A stretch of DNA of 64,000 bases, taken from Ascaphus truei. Lineage: Eukaryota; Chordata; Amphibia; Anura; Ascaphidae. Positions 9,839-21,639 of this stretch are shown here, in pieces. Where the stretch lies: contig CM071573.1 of assembly GCA_036426205.1 (NCBI GenBank), forward strand, positions 43,512,643 to 43,576,642. The letters run 5' to 3'. Below the pieces are notes generated by a model. The model was not told where the DNA came from and ran no database searches. It worked only from the letters and a program-made list of their open reading frames with translations. Each line of letters opens with the position of its first letter. Within the stretch, counting starts at the first letter, position 1. The translations under genes and the position numbers were made by a program.

Positions 9839-10455
9839 GAAACATACTAACTTATATCAATTCTACAAGGCCACAGTCAGGCTTTTACACAGGATTTGCA
9901 CAGCATCAGGAACATACTTATATCAATTCTACAAGGCCACAGTCAGGCTTTTACACAGGATTTGCACAGCATCAGGAACACTACTTATATCAATTCTACA
10001 AGGCCACATCCGGCTTTTACACAGAGTTGCAACAGCATCAGGAACATACTATCATCAATTCACAAGGCCACAGTCAGGCTTTTACACAAGGATTTGCACA
10101 GCATCGGAACATACTTATATCAATTCTACAAGGCCACAGTCAGCTTTTACACGGATTTGCACAGCATCAGGAACATACTTATATCAATTCTACAAGGCCA
10201 CAGTCAGGCTTTTACACAGGATTTGCCACAGCCATCAGGAACATACTTTATCTCATTTCTAAGGCCACAGTCAGGCTTTACACAGGATTTGCACAGCATC
10301 AGGAACATCCCTTTTATTCAATCATCAAGGCACACGTCAGGCTTTTACACAGGATTTGCACAGCATCAGGAACATACGTATATCAATTCTACAAGGCCAC
10401 AGTCAGGCTTTTACACAGGATTTGCACAGCATCAGGAACATACTTTGTATTCAAA
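9839..10455. repeat. 66-bp minisatellite, about nine copies
   Basis: The unit includes 'acttatatcaattctacaa', 'ggccacagtcaggctttta' and 'cacaggatttgcacagcatc'. Because 66 is a multiple of three, several plus-strand frames stay open and give proteins with a 22-residue repeat; small indels (for example near 10025 and 10240) switch frames. I regard these frames as by-products of the array, not genes. Confidence 0.88.
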
Positions 10456-10990
10456 GCATCAGTGCAGGTATATGCAAAAACGTGGCGTTTCAGGACAGAC
10501 ACGTCCTCTCCTCAGACCATACACCTTATCTCTCTCCTCCAACCGACCACCCTCCCCCGTCACTCACATCCAAAGCGGCATCATGTAGTGTGTATGTGGT
10601 AAGCGGTGGTAAGCGGTCTCCCTCTGCTGGAAGGTGCCTTTTGTAGAGGATTGATTAGAAAATATGGCCATAATGCGCGCAGTTAAATAATTGAATAGAA
10701 TTTTTTGAGTGGCTGATTCGACTACTTCCTATTCTGTGCAATGGACACATAGGTGCTCAGTCTCTCATACCTGTTCAGGGTGCTGGGTCGGTGCAGGCTG
10801 GGCGTGGATATACAGATAAAGTAAGGATGGGCTCCAGGAACTTTTATAGTACAGAAGGGGCTTTACTCACATTCGTTTATAAGGCTTGCCATACAAGAAC
10901 ATACTTAATGTTAGACATAGTAACTGGTTGAAAACCATAAAGTTACTCTGTGCTTCTTCCCCTGGTAGCTCTCACTCATACACTGGGGAG
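10456..10990. other. Unassigned sequence
   Basis: No supported feature. A short GTAAGCGGTG duplication occurs near 10598-10615. Confidence 0.35.
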
Positions 10991-11278
10991 GTACAGATGC
11001 AGCCACCAGTATCCGACGATTTGCCTTGGAAAATCTGGGGCTATCTCACAGTAAAGCTGCAACATTTCTGTGAGATTTGCAGCCAGACTCATAGCCCATT
11101 GGATTAACACAGCGGGAGCCCCTTTCAAACTGATGGGGACTGCAGGGATCCCCGCTGTGTTAATCCGATGGGCCATTAGTCTGGCTGCAGAATCTCACAG
11201 AAATGTTGCAGCTTTACTGTGAGATAGCCACAGTATTTTCCCAGGCAAATCATCAGATACTGGTGGCTGCATCTGTAC
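10991..11278. mobile_element. Palindromic (foldback) element
   Basis: Left arm begins 'gtacagatgcagccaccagt' and the right arm ends with its complement at 11278. The arms (about 130 bp each) also share 'ctatctcacagtaaagctgc', 'cagccagact' and 'gatccccgctgtgttaatcc' against 'ggattaacacagcgggagcc'. Centre near 11135. No coding frame and no clear target duplication, so the class is open; a MITE-like DNA element is likely. Confidence 0.75.
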
Positions 11279-14273
11279 TTATGCTTATTTCCCTTAGTAT
11301 TGGTTAGATTGGCAATCTTTTGCATATGGACAATAATGCCCCATCTCAGGTGGGCCCCTGTTGGAATACACTCAGCTTTCTGGGATCAATATCCCATTAC
11401 TGTGTACTGCATACTTCGTCTATACATATTGGATCAGGAGTTTATGAAGGATTTTCCGGTGGGGCCGATTTGTTTATGCTCCAGAGCTACTACTCTAAAA
11501 GAACATACTTACTGCTCTTCCAGCATGAGAACAATCTTGGGCCATTACTATAGGCACTAACTACAGTATATAGGGCACGTTCCGTTACCGAAAACAAACA
11601 GGAACAGGACACATTATACATATCTATATACTTGAACCTATTTACAGGATCATGGTGAGGCCCTTTGCCAGAACTCAGAGGAACCTGTTTCTAGAACATT
11701 GGGTAGAGCTATACATACCCTTCTATCTCCCTATGGTAACATCACTGGTCAGAAGACATGCAAGGAAGTGGCAATTGATTCTGCCTCATCCTACATCACA
11801 TGACGGGGTGGGGCAATTAGTAAAATCCAAGGGCATGAACTCCTTACATTACTTAGTAATCCCCAGAGGGGTGCTACAAATATAGAAGCTAGAGGGTTGT
11901 TTTCTCTGGCCCTAAATGTAGCAATCTTTGAGAAATCCCATTCGTATTTAATTTCTGCTGCCATGTGAGACGCAGAGGAAAGGGTAACATTTCACATACA
12001 ATATTTTCCTTTCCTCTAGTCCCATCATGCAGCATATGCATTCGCACAAATAGTTCTTTGGGGCCACTTCCTATGATGGAATAGGGACCCGGTAGCTGAG
12101 ATAGAAAAGGATCCCCTTAATGCGGCACTGAGAGACACCCTACAGTGTATATAAAACTTAAACTTTTAATATTGTAGTTAAAATATAAGTGTTTGGAATG
12201 TGCCGATAAACAGACAACAAATATAGTTAAAAGGCAGAGAGTAAATGCGAAAGCGTGATTGTGCTAGAGAACAATTTTAACTTAGTGGGTCTATAAGGGT
12301 AATTAATATTCATCCTGCCCCCAAGTGTAACACATATATAGTATCACCTGGTGTGCTTGTTGTATTCTATAGACTCCTTTATACTACAGATTCTGTTACT
12401 ATTTGGTAACTAGAGTGGTGAACTGTTGCTAAAGATGTTAGGAATGTATTCTATATATACACACACCTTGTGGCTAGTTCTTATCTGTATAGTACTTCAA
12501 CATAAATACAATGTTATAGTTTGTCCAGACTGTGGCTATATACTTTCCTTAGCTGTGGATTACAAAAATAGTAATACTGGAGGCTATTCCCTCCTCCTGC
12601 TACATGTGATATATGTATAACATGATATCCAGAGACCCATTTTCAGCTGTTTGGGATTTACCTTTACACTAATCTTAACCCTCTACTGAATAGGGACACG
12701 CTTTAAAATTGTAGTCTTTGCGATATTTCCGAAACAGTCGCTGCTTTTTATCTTGTCCTATCCCTTAAGGAAGAAGGACCTAGAGGGAAGGAAAATATTG
12801 TGAGTTCAATTTTACCCTTTCCTCATTTAACATACTTTAAAACTTTACCTGGTGCAGGGACACTGTCACTGTCGACTGGCTTTAGTGTCTCCTTGGGGTT
12901 CTCAATTGTAAGAGCACCAGAAATGATCTTGTATTGAATACAATGCAGCCATTTCCATCTTTGAAAATGAAGGGTCGGGGACTATAGCTCCCTTCCATCC
13001 ATTAACATTAAACTAGAAGAGGTCTCTGCTATGCATTGTTTTTCCACATGAGTCAGTGAAAACATACAAATCATTCTTTGTGCTTTTTAGAGAATTGATG
13101 GTTAGAGAAGGAACAAGTGAGGTGCTTTGATCATTCAGTCAGTCACCCTTTATCTGTAGGTTACTCAACGTGCTCTGACCAGATTTTCTAGCGCTACAGT
13201 ATTCCCATCTTGAGGTATTTACAAAAATAATGTTGTGTTCCTGCTAAGACATACTGCGGCTCCAAGCAGCAGATATATATGTTTTCTGTCGGTGTGCAAT
13301 GACTAGAAAAAAAAGCCTCCTGCTATGAATGTGGTGTTAGAAAATCTTCATAACGCATGAAAGCAAAATGTTTTGACAACATGTCCTCACAACACATTTC
13401 ATGCCTATTGAACAAAGCTTCACAATACAACCTTCACTGGTGAAGTTACTTGTAATACCCATGTTAAAGCAAATTGTTTAATGAATGCGTCATACCAGCC
13501 TTTTTATATTGATCTTGATGAAAATGCTCCATATTAGTTTTCTAAATAAAATAATTTTTAATAAGCAAACATTGAAATTAAATGAATCATTTCAGTAAGT
13601 GTCATGAAATTATGTAAATGATATACAGTACTTCAGACAAAACACGTTACATTAAGATTGTAGCATATGAGGGGAGCAAGGTAGTGTCATAGTAAGCAGA
13701 AATAAACATCGTACACCCCAAACCATGCTTTGCTGCTCAAAATATAATGCGCACTTTATGCAAACTGAATAGATTTATGCCGAAGAGAAAAATATAATTA
13801 CCCGTATTCTTAAAATCTAATTTCCTAGATAAATGAATCCTATCAGACTTTAATTAAAATCTACAAATCGCTTTGAAAGCAAAACGGGAAAAAGTCATGA
13901 TGAATATAACAGGTTTTGGTTATTTTATCAGAATATACAGATGTAGCCAATGTTATTGCATCCGGAGATGCACTGCAGGGGAATCTGACATTGTTTTGAA
14001 TTATTCACATGCACAAAGGGGACAGCTACCATGCTATGTCAGCCATGGGAGCATGCCAGCGGGTACAATGTTTGCTACATCTGTATGTGACTCAGAGATC
14101 ATGTAACAGACTGTGATGTGTAAAATGTAAGGTCCGCATATCTATATTAACAAACCAGAAATATGAAACCTTTGATCTCTTTGGAAATATGACATTTCAT
14201 GTTAGACTGGAAACTGTAAAAGGTGCCATAAATGATGAAAGCTATACTGTATTCAAATATTGGTTTTCTTTAA
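11279..14273. other. Long unassigned AT-rich stretch
   Basis: No supported gene, RNA or repeat in about 3 kb. Short frames (11652-11885, 12426-12620, 13873-14106) show no domain. Confidence 0.4.
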
Positions 14274-14852
14274 ATGTCCAGATATTTCGGGGAGCGCAGG
14301 TACATGAAAAGACAAAGCATATATACAATAGTGCAATAGGTCTGTGATCAAAACAAAGGATTTATTTTCTTCAAAATCCGGTGAATTGTGTACTCACAGA
14401 TTTCTCACCGGTATAGTGTATGTAAAGGTATCTTTGTGGCGCTGTGCCAAACGCCTCCACAGATGTATTCACCTTAGTAGAATGAAAGAAGAGAACCGAC
14501 CATAGTGTGATACCCTGTAAAAAATATATGGTTATAACAAACTCACATGGTGTTAATAGGTTAACAGCAGTTTGATCATATTGATCGACGTCAGCAGCTT
14601 GAAGCCAGGAAACCGAGCGTTGTGTCTTGTCTGTGCTTTCGGCTGAATTTGCGTCACCCGTCTCCTTCCGTTCTGGTGGAATCCCCGGATGATAGGCAGG
14701 GGCGGGTTCAAAGAACGAGCAGGTCACGCTGGAATCAGCTTCACCGGATATTGAAGAAAATAAATCCTTTATTTTGATCACAGACATATTGCACTATTGT
14801 ATATATACTTTGTCTTTTTCATGCACCGGCGCTCCCCGAAATATCTGGACAT
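14274..14852. mobile_element. Element with ~100-bp terminal inverted repeats
   Basis: The left end 'atgtccagatatttcgggga' (14274) is mirrored by the right end finishing at 14852. The arms match through 'gacaaagcatatatacaata', 'gtgatcaaaa' and 'ggatttattttctt' (about 14274-14377 against 14748-14852). The core is ~370 bp. It could be an inverted pair of retroelement termini like those at 57.8-62.9 kb, or a DNA transposon. No clear target duplication. Confidence 0.75.
14371..14787 (-). CDS. 138-codon open frame between inverted repeats, function unknown
   Basis: Starts in the right inverted repeat and stops in the left one, filling the element. Begins MSVIKIKDLFSSIS, has an acidic/polar middle (ERKETGDANSAEST) and a hydrophobic stretch near residues 80-100. 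No domain recognised. It may be a remnant of a parent element's coding region or chance. The coincidence with the element's boundaries is the main reason to list it. Confidence 0.3.
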   Translation of the reverse strand: MSVIKIKDLFSSISGEADSSVTCSFFEPAPAYHPGIPPERKETGDANSAESTDKTQRSVSWLQAADVDQYDQTAVNLLTPCEFVITIYFLQGITLWSVLFFHSTKVNTSVEAFGTAPQRYLYIHYTGEKSVSTQFTGF

Positions 14853-15906
14853 CTAAAACACTCACGGATTGAGAAAGCAACCTGAAATTAGGGTTTGAGC
14901 TGCAAATTTACATTTATTATTAGGGTGTATTCTATCACCTAACTATTTCACTTAATTATTTCACTTACCATTGGTATTTGATGGTTTGACCACTTATTTG
15001 ATGTATATTAAATACTATTAAATCACTGTATTCTTATTTAAGTAATTCACAGGATAACACTTTATTCGTTTGCACTGGTTTTCTTTAGTCTCATTGGCTT
15101 TGAAACAATATGATTCAGCATAAACTATAATAAGAGCTGTGATAACAGTTGCTGATTTAATCTATACAGGATAGGTTGTTGAGACATGGTAGAAGAATTG
15201 AGAAACAAGGTAACTCTGTTTGTTTGAGCAATTTCTGCAAGTAATACTGCATATTCTATTGCTAACGCTATTGGTCCCTTCCAGCAGATAAGAGTTTGAC
15301 TTATGCTTAGGAAAGTGTAATTGTAAAGATATAAGCATGGATTTGTCTTTATTGTCGGCATGACAGCGTACACAATGGGAATTTGGCCCCTCCTACTGTA
15401 TTTTGAGGTAGGACCATCCTTCTAACTTTAATAGGATTCTGTGACCATCTCACTACAGTTATTCTTAGTTCTACCTGCCTCTGGGTAACATTGGACACCT
15501 TCTCGGATGCCCCACAGATTGCTTTGGATGCCAAGTTCCGCCGTAACGGGGTCCCCTAGAGTCGTGCTAGTTGGGTGAACACTGCTTCACTGATGCCCAC
15601 CTCTATCTGCAGACCACAGCGGCCCCTAGCTAGGCTAAGTGGAGGCCTAGCTAGTCAAACCAGAAGTGTGGGTCCCCATGTCGAAGTGGCGTCTGCAAGA
15701 CAGTCTTGGAGTTTCATGCCAGCAGACCGACGAGGGCTGAAAAGGACATCAGCCATTTACAGATGTCAGATCAGTCAAGCCCCCATATCAGATGTTTTAA
15801 AGCAGAGAGGGTCAGTTCTCTTCCATATGGTAGAAGCATAGCAAGTCTGTATCTGCCGGCTGCTGTGGTCCCACAGACTGTTCTCGGATGCTCCCCATAG
15901 CATAAA
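14853..15906. other. Unassigned, possibly 5' part of a DIRS-like element
   Basis: The phrase 'ttctcggatgc(c/t)cc' occurs twice (about 15500 and 15883), bracketing ~380 bp before the gag-like frame at 15907. This might mark terminal-repeat remnants; not proven. Confidence 0.25.
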
Positions 15907-16300
15907 ATGCAGTCTGAGGCTTCTGAAACTATATCTACTAAGCCTAAAAAGGCTGTAGCTAAAACAAAGCATTGTGCAGCAGTGTGGGCTTTATGTGATG
16001 GGATATTACCTCCTAATTGTGCTAAGAAAGCATGTCCCGATTGTGATAAGAATGCTTCTGAAGAAGCTCCAGCAGAAATTAATGACTTTTTTTCATGGAT
16101 TAAAAGCTCTGTTATGTAGACATTTGAAGCAGGCAAAAAAGAAGCAAAGAAATTCTTCCATGAAATGATCAAGGACCCCTCTAAGGATTCAGATGTACAG
16201 GAAACCATGTATTTAGATTGGAAAAAAATCCTCATCCTGAATAGGAAAACATTAAGAATGTACTGTGGCAGCAAGTGTCCCAAAATACAGGTCATACCCT
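15907..16300 (+). pseudogene. DIRS-like gag fragment
   Basis: The frame from ATG 15907 encodes a lysine-rich leader, then a spaced cysteine module (KHCAAVWALCDGILPP, then CAKKACPDC), then EEAPAEINDFFSWIKSSV. In frame beyond the stop at 16117 it reads EAGKKEAKKFFHEMIKDPSK. A basic leader, a C-rich knuckle ending 'KK.C..C' and an acidic 'F..WIK' helix recall ORF1 proteins of amphibian DIRS retrotransposons. No tyrosine recombinase or reverse transcriptase is nearby, so it is a scrap. The assignment rests on resemblance only. Confidence 0.4.
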
Positions 16301-16345
16301 TACTTGCTGCCCATTCTCACCAGTTTCTATGAAGAATTCAAGCAA

Positions 16346-16665
16346 TGGGTCTTCGGAGCTGAACCATGTTAATTTCAGCTCCTGGGACCCCTTCCTTTCT
16401 GAGATACTTACCTCCGCAGGGGTGGGGGGGGGGGGGGGGGGGGGAGCTGGTATCTCTCTGCAGTTTAAAGCTCCCGGTCACAGGGACCAATAGGAAGAAA
16501 TAAGGGATGACGTCAAGGCTTCCTATTGGCCTGCGGAACATTTAAGATGCTATTTCGATATGCCAAGTTGCCCAGTTGGAGCTGCTACCAGTATCTCTGG
16601 AAGGAGGGGGTCCTCTGAGCTGAAATCAATGCGGTTCGGCTCTGGAGACCCCCTGATTCAAACCG
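16346..16665. repeat. Dispersed foldback repeat family A, copy 2
   Basis: Same segment order as 640-925: GGAGCTGAAC, 'ttaatttcagctcc', GGGACCCC, 'ggaccaataggaag', 'catttaa', GGGGTCCTC, 'ctctggagacccc', then a poly(A)-rich tail. It contains a G-run (16419-16445). Confidence 0.62.
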
Positions 16666-17078
16666 ATTTTAAAAAAAAAAATGTCGCTTGGACAGCTGCT
16701 TTAAGACAGTGATGTATAGCTGTTTGGGAAGTTGTGGACATTCAGGGGTTAACCTGGATGTTCTCTGTAAAAATGGCTATATTCATTGGGTAATCCCATT
16801 AAGAGCTTGCGTTGAATGCCAGGGAAGGGAACCCCATTGTATGGGCCTGCTATCTGTGTGTTGTGACCATTGTTGGGAAATCGAGATGAGGTCCACCAGC
16901 TACTGTGAGGGCTGGGAATACAAAAAACTGGAGAATTATTCTACAACAGCAACTCAGAGCCAAGCTGGACTCCGCCCCCATCCATGATGAGCCCACCACT
17001 GATTGGCTACACCCTGTATTCACTTTTGTGAATGGCAACTCCAACTAATATAACCAGGCCAAACCTGATGGACTAGAG

Positions 17079-17160
17079 CAGGGGTGCTCAACTTCAGTCC
17101 GCAAGCCTCCCCAACAGGTCAGGTTTTCAGGATATCCCTGCTTCAGCAGAGGTGGCTCGA
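17079..17160. mobile_element. Palindromic hAT family B, left-half fragment
   Basis: Starts CAGGGGTGCTCAACTTCAG and continues through 'caacaggtcaggttttcagg' and 'atccctgcttcagcagaggt', then stops. Only the left half of the family is present. Confidence 0.72.
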
Positions 17161-18059
17161 GAACAGATTTTTCTTTGTCTCTGAGGGGAAAAAAAAGAAA
17201 ACTAAATTGCGGATTTCAATTTTGGAGAGTGATCCACAGATCAAAGGAACTGCTAGATTCAAGGCGGATCAAAATTGGCAATTTTTTTTAAATATTATAT
17301 TATATGCCTGGAGAGTCTTCTGTTTATCCTACAAGATACTGACAGACGTTTGCGTGCCGACTCTAGACTCTGGAACAGCTGGCAACCTTTTTCTGTATTG
17401 TTTTTAGTGTGTGTGTGCATAACCTACCTTTCTTTCTATAACTGTTAAGCCTACTGCACCGACACACTTTATTCGAGCAAATACCCAGTATGTACCTGGC
17501 AGATACCTGGAATGCGCCGCTCCTCACCTCTGACAAGCCCCGTTGCGTTTGCCTTCCCAGCCTGGGTTCATGCCTGGCTGACGGGCGGCTGATCTGTTAA
17601 ATGATAATGATTAGGATTTAATAGGCTGCAATGCTTCGCGTGTCTACCAGATGGCATAAATTCATGAATTGTAATGCAGTATATATATATATACTGTGCA
17701 GTATTGCAGCCAGCAGGAATAAAATGCTTCAATCCCTGCCTGGAAAATACCTCAATGCACTCGGGCAGAAAACAGTCACAAACCTCAATACACCCGGGTA
17801 TACCCGAATTCATGGGACTAGCCGAGCTCGAATAAAGTGTGTCGCCAGTGTATGTTGGCAATGTATATAATGGCAAAGTCATGCTAAAGACTGAATATTT
17901 CTACATATGGATTTTATACAACAAACACCCTACAAATAAAACACTATGGTAGAAATGTGAAATTTCTCCCACCCCTCCACTATTGCATTGCTTGTCCATG
18001 ATATTGCTATCCATTTATGGGAAAAAAACACATTCTTTGTGAATACAGCAGTAATTCTA
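17161..18059. other. Unassigned sequence
   Basis: No supported feature apart from a short TA tract near 17681-17694. Confidence 0.35.
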
Positions 18060-19200
18060 AAGATTATGTGGCCAGGTCTCCCCTTTGGGCATCCTCATGG
18101 CCCCCATGGTTCCCCTACCTCCCGATGTGGCTGCGGAGGTGCAGGGTGCGTTTAAACATTCCATTGAGGATTTTGATTTTTAAATCATTTATGGAATGAT
18201 CTGGTTGTGAGAAATGATGTCCCACTGGGAGCAGTATCTTCCTTCTTCATGGTGTAGTATAGAGTGTCTGTGCATATTCAGTCTGCCTTGAAGTTTTTGG
18301 CTGGTTTCCCCAATGTAGCATCCTTGGTCACATTTGTTGCACTGAATCATATAAACCACGTTCTTGGATGTGCCGCTGCATGATCCTTTAACATTGAGTG
18401 CTCCATGGTTGTGACTGGCTGTGGGATCTTGGTATATATGTTTGCAAAGTTTGCAACGTGAGTTGTTGCACGGTTTTGTGCCATTATCAGTGTCTTTAAG
18501 TTTGTTGTGAAGTATTCTGTTGACTAATTTCTATTTGAGATTTGGTGGTTGCCGGAACGCAAGAATGGGAGGTTTGGGAAAGATTTATTTTAATGTCAAA
18601 TCCTCTGCCAGCGTGGGTTGCAGATCTTTGATTATTTTTCGTATACCCTCTAGGGTAGGGTTGTATGTGGCCACTAGTGGTATGCGTGTGGTAGGTTCTT
18701 TCTGTCTGTATTGTAGCAGGTGTTCTCGTGGGGCTTTATGTGCCGATGTAATAGTTTTGGCAATAGTCTTTGGTTTGTATCCCTTCTGTCAGAACGATTC
18801 GGTCAGGGTTGTGAGATGCCTGTTTCTGTCTTCAGTGTCAGAGCATATGCGGTGGTATCTTATAGCCAGGCTGTGTATGATACCTTGTTTTGTATGAGTG
18901 GGATGGAAGCTGGAGTTGTGGAGGTAACTGTATCTGTCAGTAGGTTTCTTGTATACAGATGTGTGTAGTTTGCCATCTTTCAGTGTTACTGTTGTATCTA
19001 GAAAGTTTACTAGGTTTGCCGAATAATCCATTTTGAGTTTAATTGATGGATGGAATGAGTTCAGGGACCCGTGGAATTGTTTTAGGTTTCATTCACCCTC
19101 TGTCCATATTATAAACAGGTCATCAATGTATCTGTAGTATTTGTAGGGTTTGTGGGGGCATGTAGTTAGGAATCTTTGTTCAAGATTTGCCATGAAAAGA
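18060..19200 (-). pseudogene. Penelope-like element: RT C-terminal part plus GIY-YIG nuclease, decayed
   Basis: Read on the minus strand from 19200: LFMANLEQRF, then YRYIDDLFIIW with the reverse-transcriptase YxDD box, then FLDTTVTLKDGKLHTSVYKK and PTDRYSYLHNSSFHP (18789-19031), the post-catalytic signature of Penelope-like RTs. Farther on (about 18550-18290) comes NVVYMIQCNKC, then CYIGETSQKLQGRLNMHR, a GIY-YIG endonuclease start (here VVY...CYIGE, with R and H present). The enzyme pair copies RNA at nicked targets. Frameshifts and stops separate the parts, and it is truncated at 19200 on its 5' side. Family membership is confident; activity is excluded. Confidence 0.8.
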
Positions 19201-19379
19201 TTTGTTTATAATCATCCTGCCTGTCTCTCTTCTTATCCACGTCTTCTCCCCCCACCCCACAGCATCCCCTTCCCCCCCATGCTGTTCCTTGTCACCCTTC
19301 CATGGCTTCAAACACCTTTTCAACCCACCTTATCTACAGTACATCTCTGTTTTAGCCATAGATTCCTTTGCAAATCAGT

Positions 19380-19470
19380 ATTGCGACCTGAGGGAGAGAG
19401 GAAAACTCTCGAAAGCTTGTCCTATGACATAAATTGTTAGTCCAAATATACTTATATAGTTTGCTAAATG
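19380..19470 (+). ncRNA. Penelope 3' terminus with hammerhead-type core
   Basis: CTGAGGG (19388-19394), extra A, stem II GAGAG/CTCTC (19396-19400, 19406-19410), GAAA (19411-19414), GCTT, then GTC pairing with GAC just before the core (three-pair stem I). The trailing 'gacataaattgttagtcca' fits PLE 3' ends. One core base differs from CTGANGA (A to G at the last position), so it is probably inactive. Confidence 0.6.
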
Positions 19471-20317
19471 AAGGGACAGGCTTTCGTTCTATGAAACCTC
19501 AGATTGAATTAACATTAAACCATCACAACCATGAACTTGGTTCTTCTAAATGTAAGATTAGAAGTGCAACAGGTTGTACCAAAGTGAAAATTGAGCCTTT
19601 GAGACCTACTGGGATTTTTTCATGGTTGGATGGGTGTTTATAATGAGCAAGTGAAAAAAAATCCCTTGTGAGCACAGTCACATATCTCAGACAGGTCTGT
19701 AACCCTGCTTTTCACCGTTATCTCCTAGCATACAGTGCTTCTACTGCAGCAAGGGATTCTGGGAAATGATAAGCAAGTAATTGGAGATCACATCTTCCAC
19801 TACTAATCTTTTATTCACATGCATGCCAGAACTTGTACACCAGAGCCTGTTATTAATGCATTCACACTTTTTTTTTTTCAGTAATAGCATTTGAAAAATA
19901 TGGGCCGGGAAAGTGGAAGTGTCAGAAAAGAAACAAAAGCGACAGATAATTTTTATGAGCAGTTGCCGCCATGAACATATATTGATGCTTATTGCACTGA
20001 ACATTAAGATTCAGGCGGTACTGTGGGTAACTATTGATTGAAGAAAAGCTAGTGTGCCCAGTAAAGAAAAATACATTAGAGTCTGAAAAAAGGCATCACT
20101 GTACTTTTTTATTATTTTTTAGCTTTTGCTCCGTTGTTAGGGGACGATCGTTTTCACTACTCTGCAGAAGCCATGAGTATTCATCCAGTGACGTCGGGAT
20201 TATTTGAGGAGCGATCACATGGTCGTGCTGATGCATTCTTGTGCCATCTCCCCTCCAACATTTAGTAAAAAGATCACTTGGGTAATGTGTGCAGTGGTTC
20301 AATTTCACAGGCTGCAC

Positions 20318-20364
20318 TAAGATATATATATACATAGATAGATATATAGATAGATATATCTATA

Positions 20365-20403
<39 letters not shown>

Positions 20404-20434
20404 ATATATATATTTATATATATATATATATACA
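20318..20434. repeat. (TATC)n/(TA)n microsatellite
   Basis: About ten TATC units followed by TA repeats, abutting the LINE 3' fragment at 20435. Confidence 0.9.
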
Positions 20435-21045
20435 CACCACCGTTTTGAAGCCTCCCCTTTAGACTTCAACCCCAAACACCCCTTACTTTCTGCTCGTGAC
20501 ATCCGCCTTTCCTCCTGCCTTATTACCTCCTCTCACTCCCGTCTACAAGACTTCTTCTATGCTGCCCTCTCTCTGGAATTCCCTACCACGTACCATTAGA
20601 CTCTCCCCCAGCTTTCAGACAATTAAAAACTCCTTGAAAGCTTTTTTTACGAGAGTGTGGCATACCCCTATCATACCATCTCCCACATCCTCCTGATGGG
20701 ACCATCTGTGTGGCAGGGCAACACTCCATGCTATCTAACACTCCCTAACATCCACACCCCCAAACCTTAATGGGATCAGCTGTTGGTCTGGATCATACTC
20801 TGAGACATATTCCATCCCACAATAAGCAGCCACTTTAACTTTTGTTTCAACATTGCCCCTCATTCATTCTAGAGTGTAAGCTCTCAGGATCAGGGCCCTA
20901 AATTACCATTTGTATCAGTTTTTGCTTATTTGTCCTTATTTGGTATGTAATTCTGTTTATGTAAGGTATATCACTCTGTACCCCTATTATACTGCGCTGT
21001 GGAATATCTTGGCTTTTTGCAAATAAATATATTTTTAAAAAATAC
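20435..21045 (+). mobile_element. 5'-truncated CR1/L2-type LINE, 3' end
   Basis: Encodes the last part of an ORF2 C-terminal module in shifted frames (FFYAALSLWNSLPRTIRLSP, about 20545-20610, with a following NSLKAF), then a 3' UTR with 'gtgtaagctctcaggatcag', the phrase typical of frog CR1/L2 3' ends, and a terminal A/T-rich tail near 21015-21045. Unrelated in sequence to the 3' UTR of the LINE at 5828-9540, so a second family. Confidence 0.72.
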
Positions 21046-21639
21046 AACTATTTAATGGTTCCTCCTACATGTGACACTCAAAGCACCTAACAGAAGATAA
21101 GTAATATAATTAGTGGAAATGTTAAGACCTGTTCAAGAACTGGTGGCAGGTGTTATGTAATCCTGATTAAATCCCTATCATACCTGAAGCCATTCTGTTG
21201 CCAGCCCCACTAGTTCCGAAGTACGGTTACATTCACACAAGGGTGCAGCTGTAATCCTACCCGGGCGCCTGAAGTGTTCTTAAAGTTCAATTTGCTTCTG
21301 TGTACCATAGCTAGGCCTTCGGAAACACCTTGATATTGTGAATTTACTTGTATACATAACATCAGTGAAATATGGTGGAACCGAGAGCTATGATTGCAAA
21401 AACAAGGTCCGGGCACACCAATAATACGGAACAAGAAGCATGTGCTTGAGTGCAAGGTTTCATTCTACTGACTCTATTCCAGCACCCTACTGATAAACTG
21501 AAAGAGAATATTACATGATTATAGTTGTACTGAAAATGTTGATATTAAGTTGTTCTGTCCATACCAAGATAACTTAAGATGGCATCACCAATGGTTTTAA
21601 ATATTGGTTTGCAGTGTGTTAATGGCAGCCTTGTCTCAC
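21046..21639. other. Unassigned sequence
   Basis: No supported gene or repeat. Confidence 0.35.

Noticed and set aside
9896..10602. 230- and 191-codon repetitive proteins on the plus strand
   Set aside because: They are readings of the 66-bp minisatellite (a multiple of three, no stop in the unit). Frames switch at indels and there is no start context or domain.
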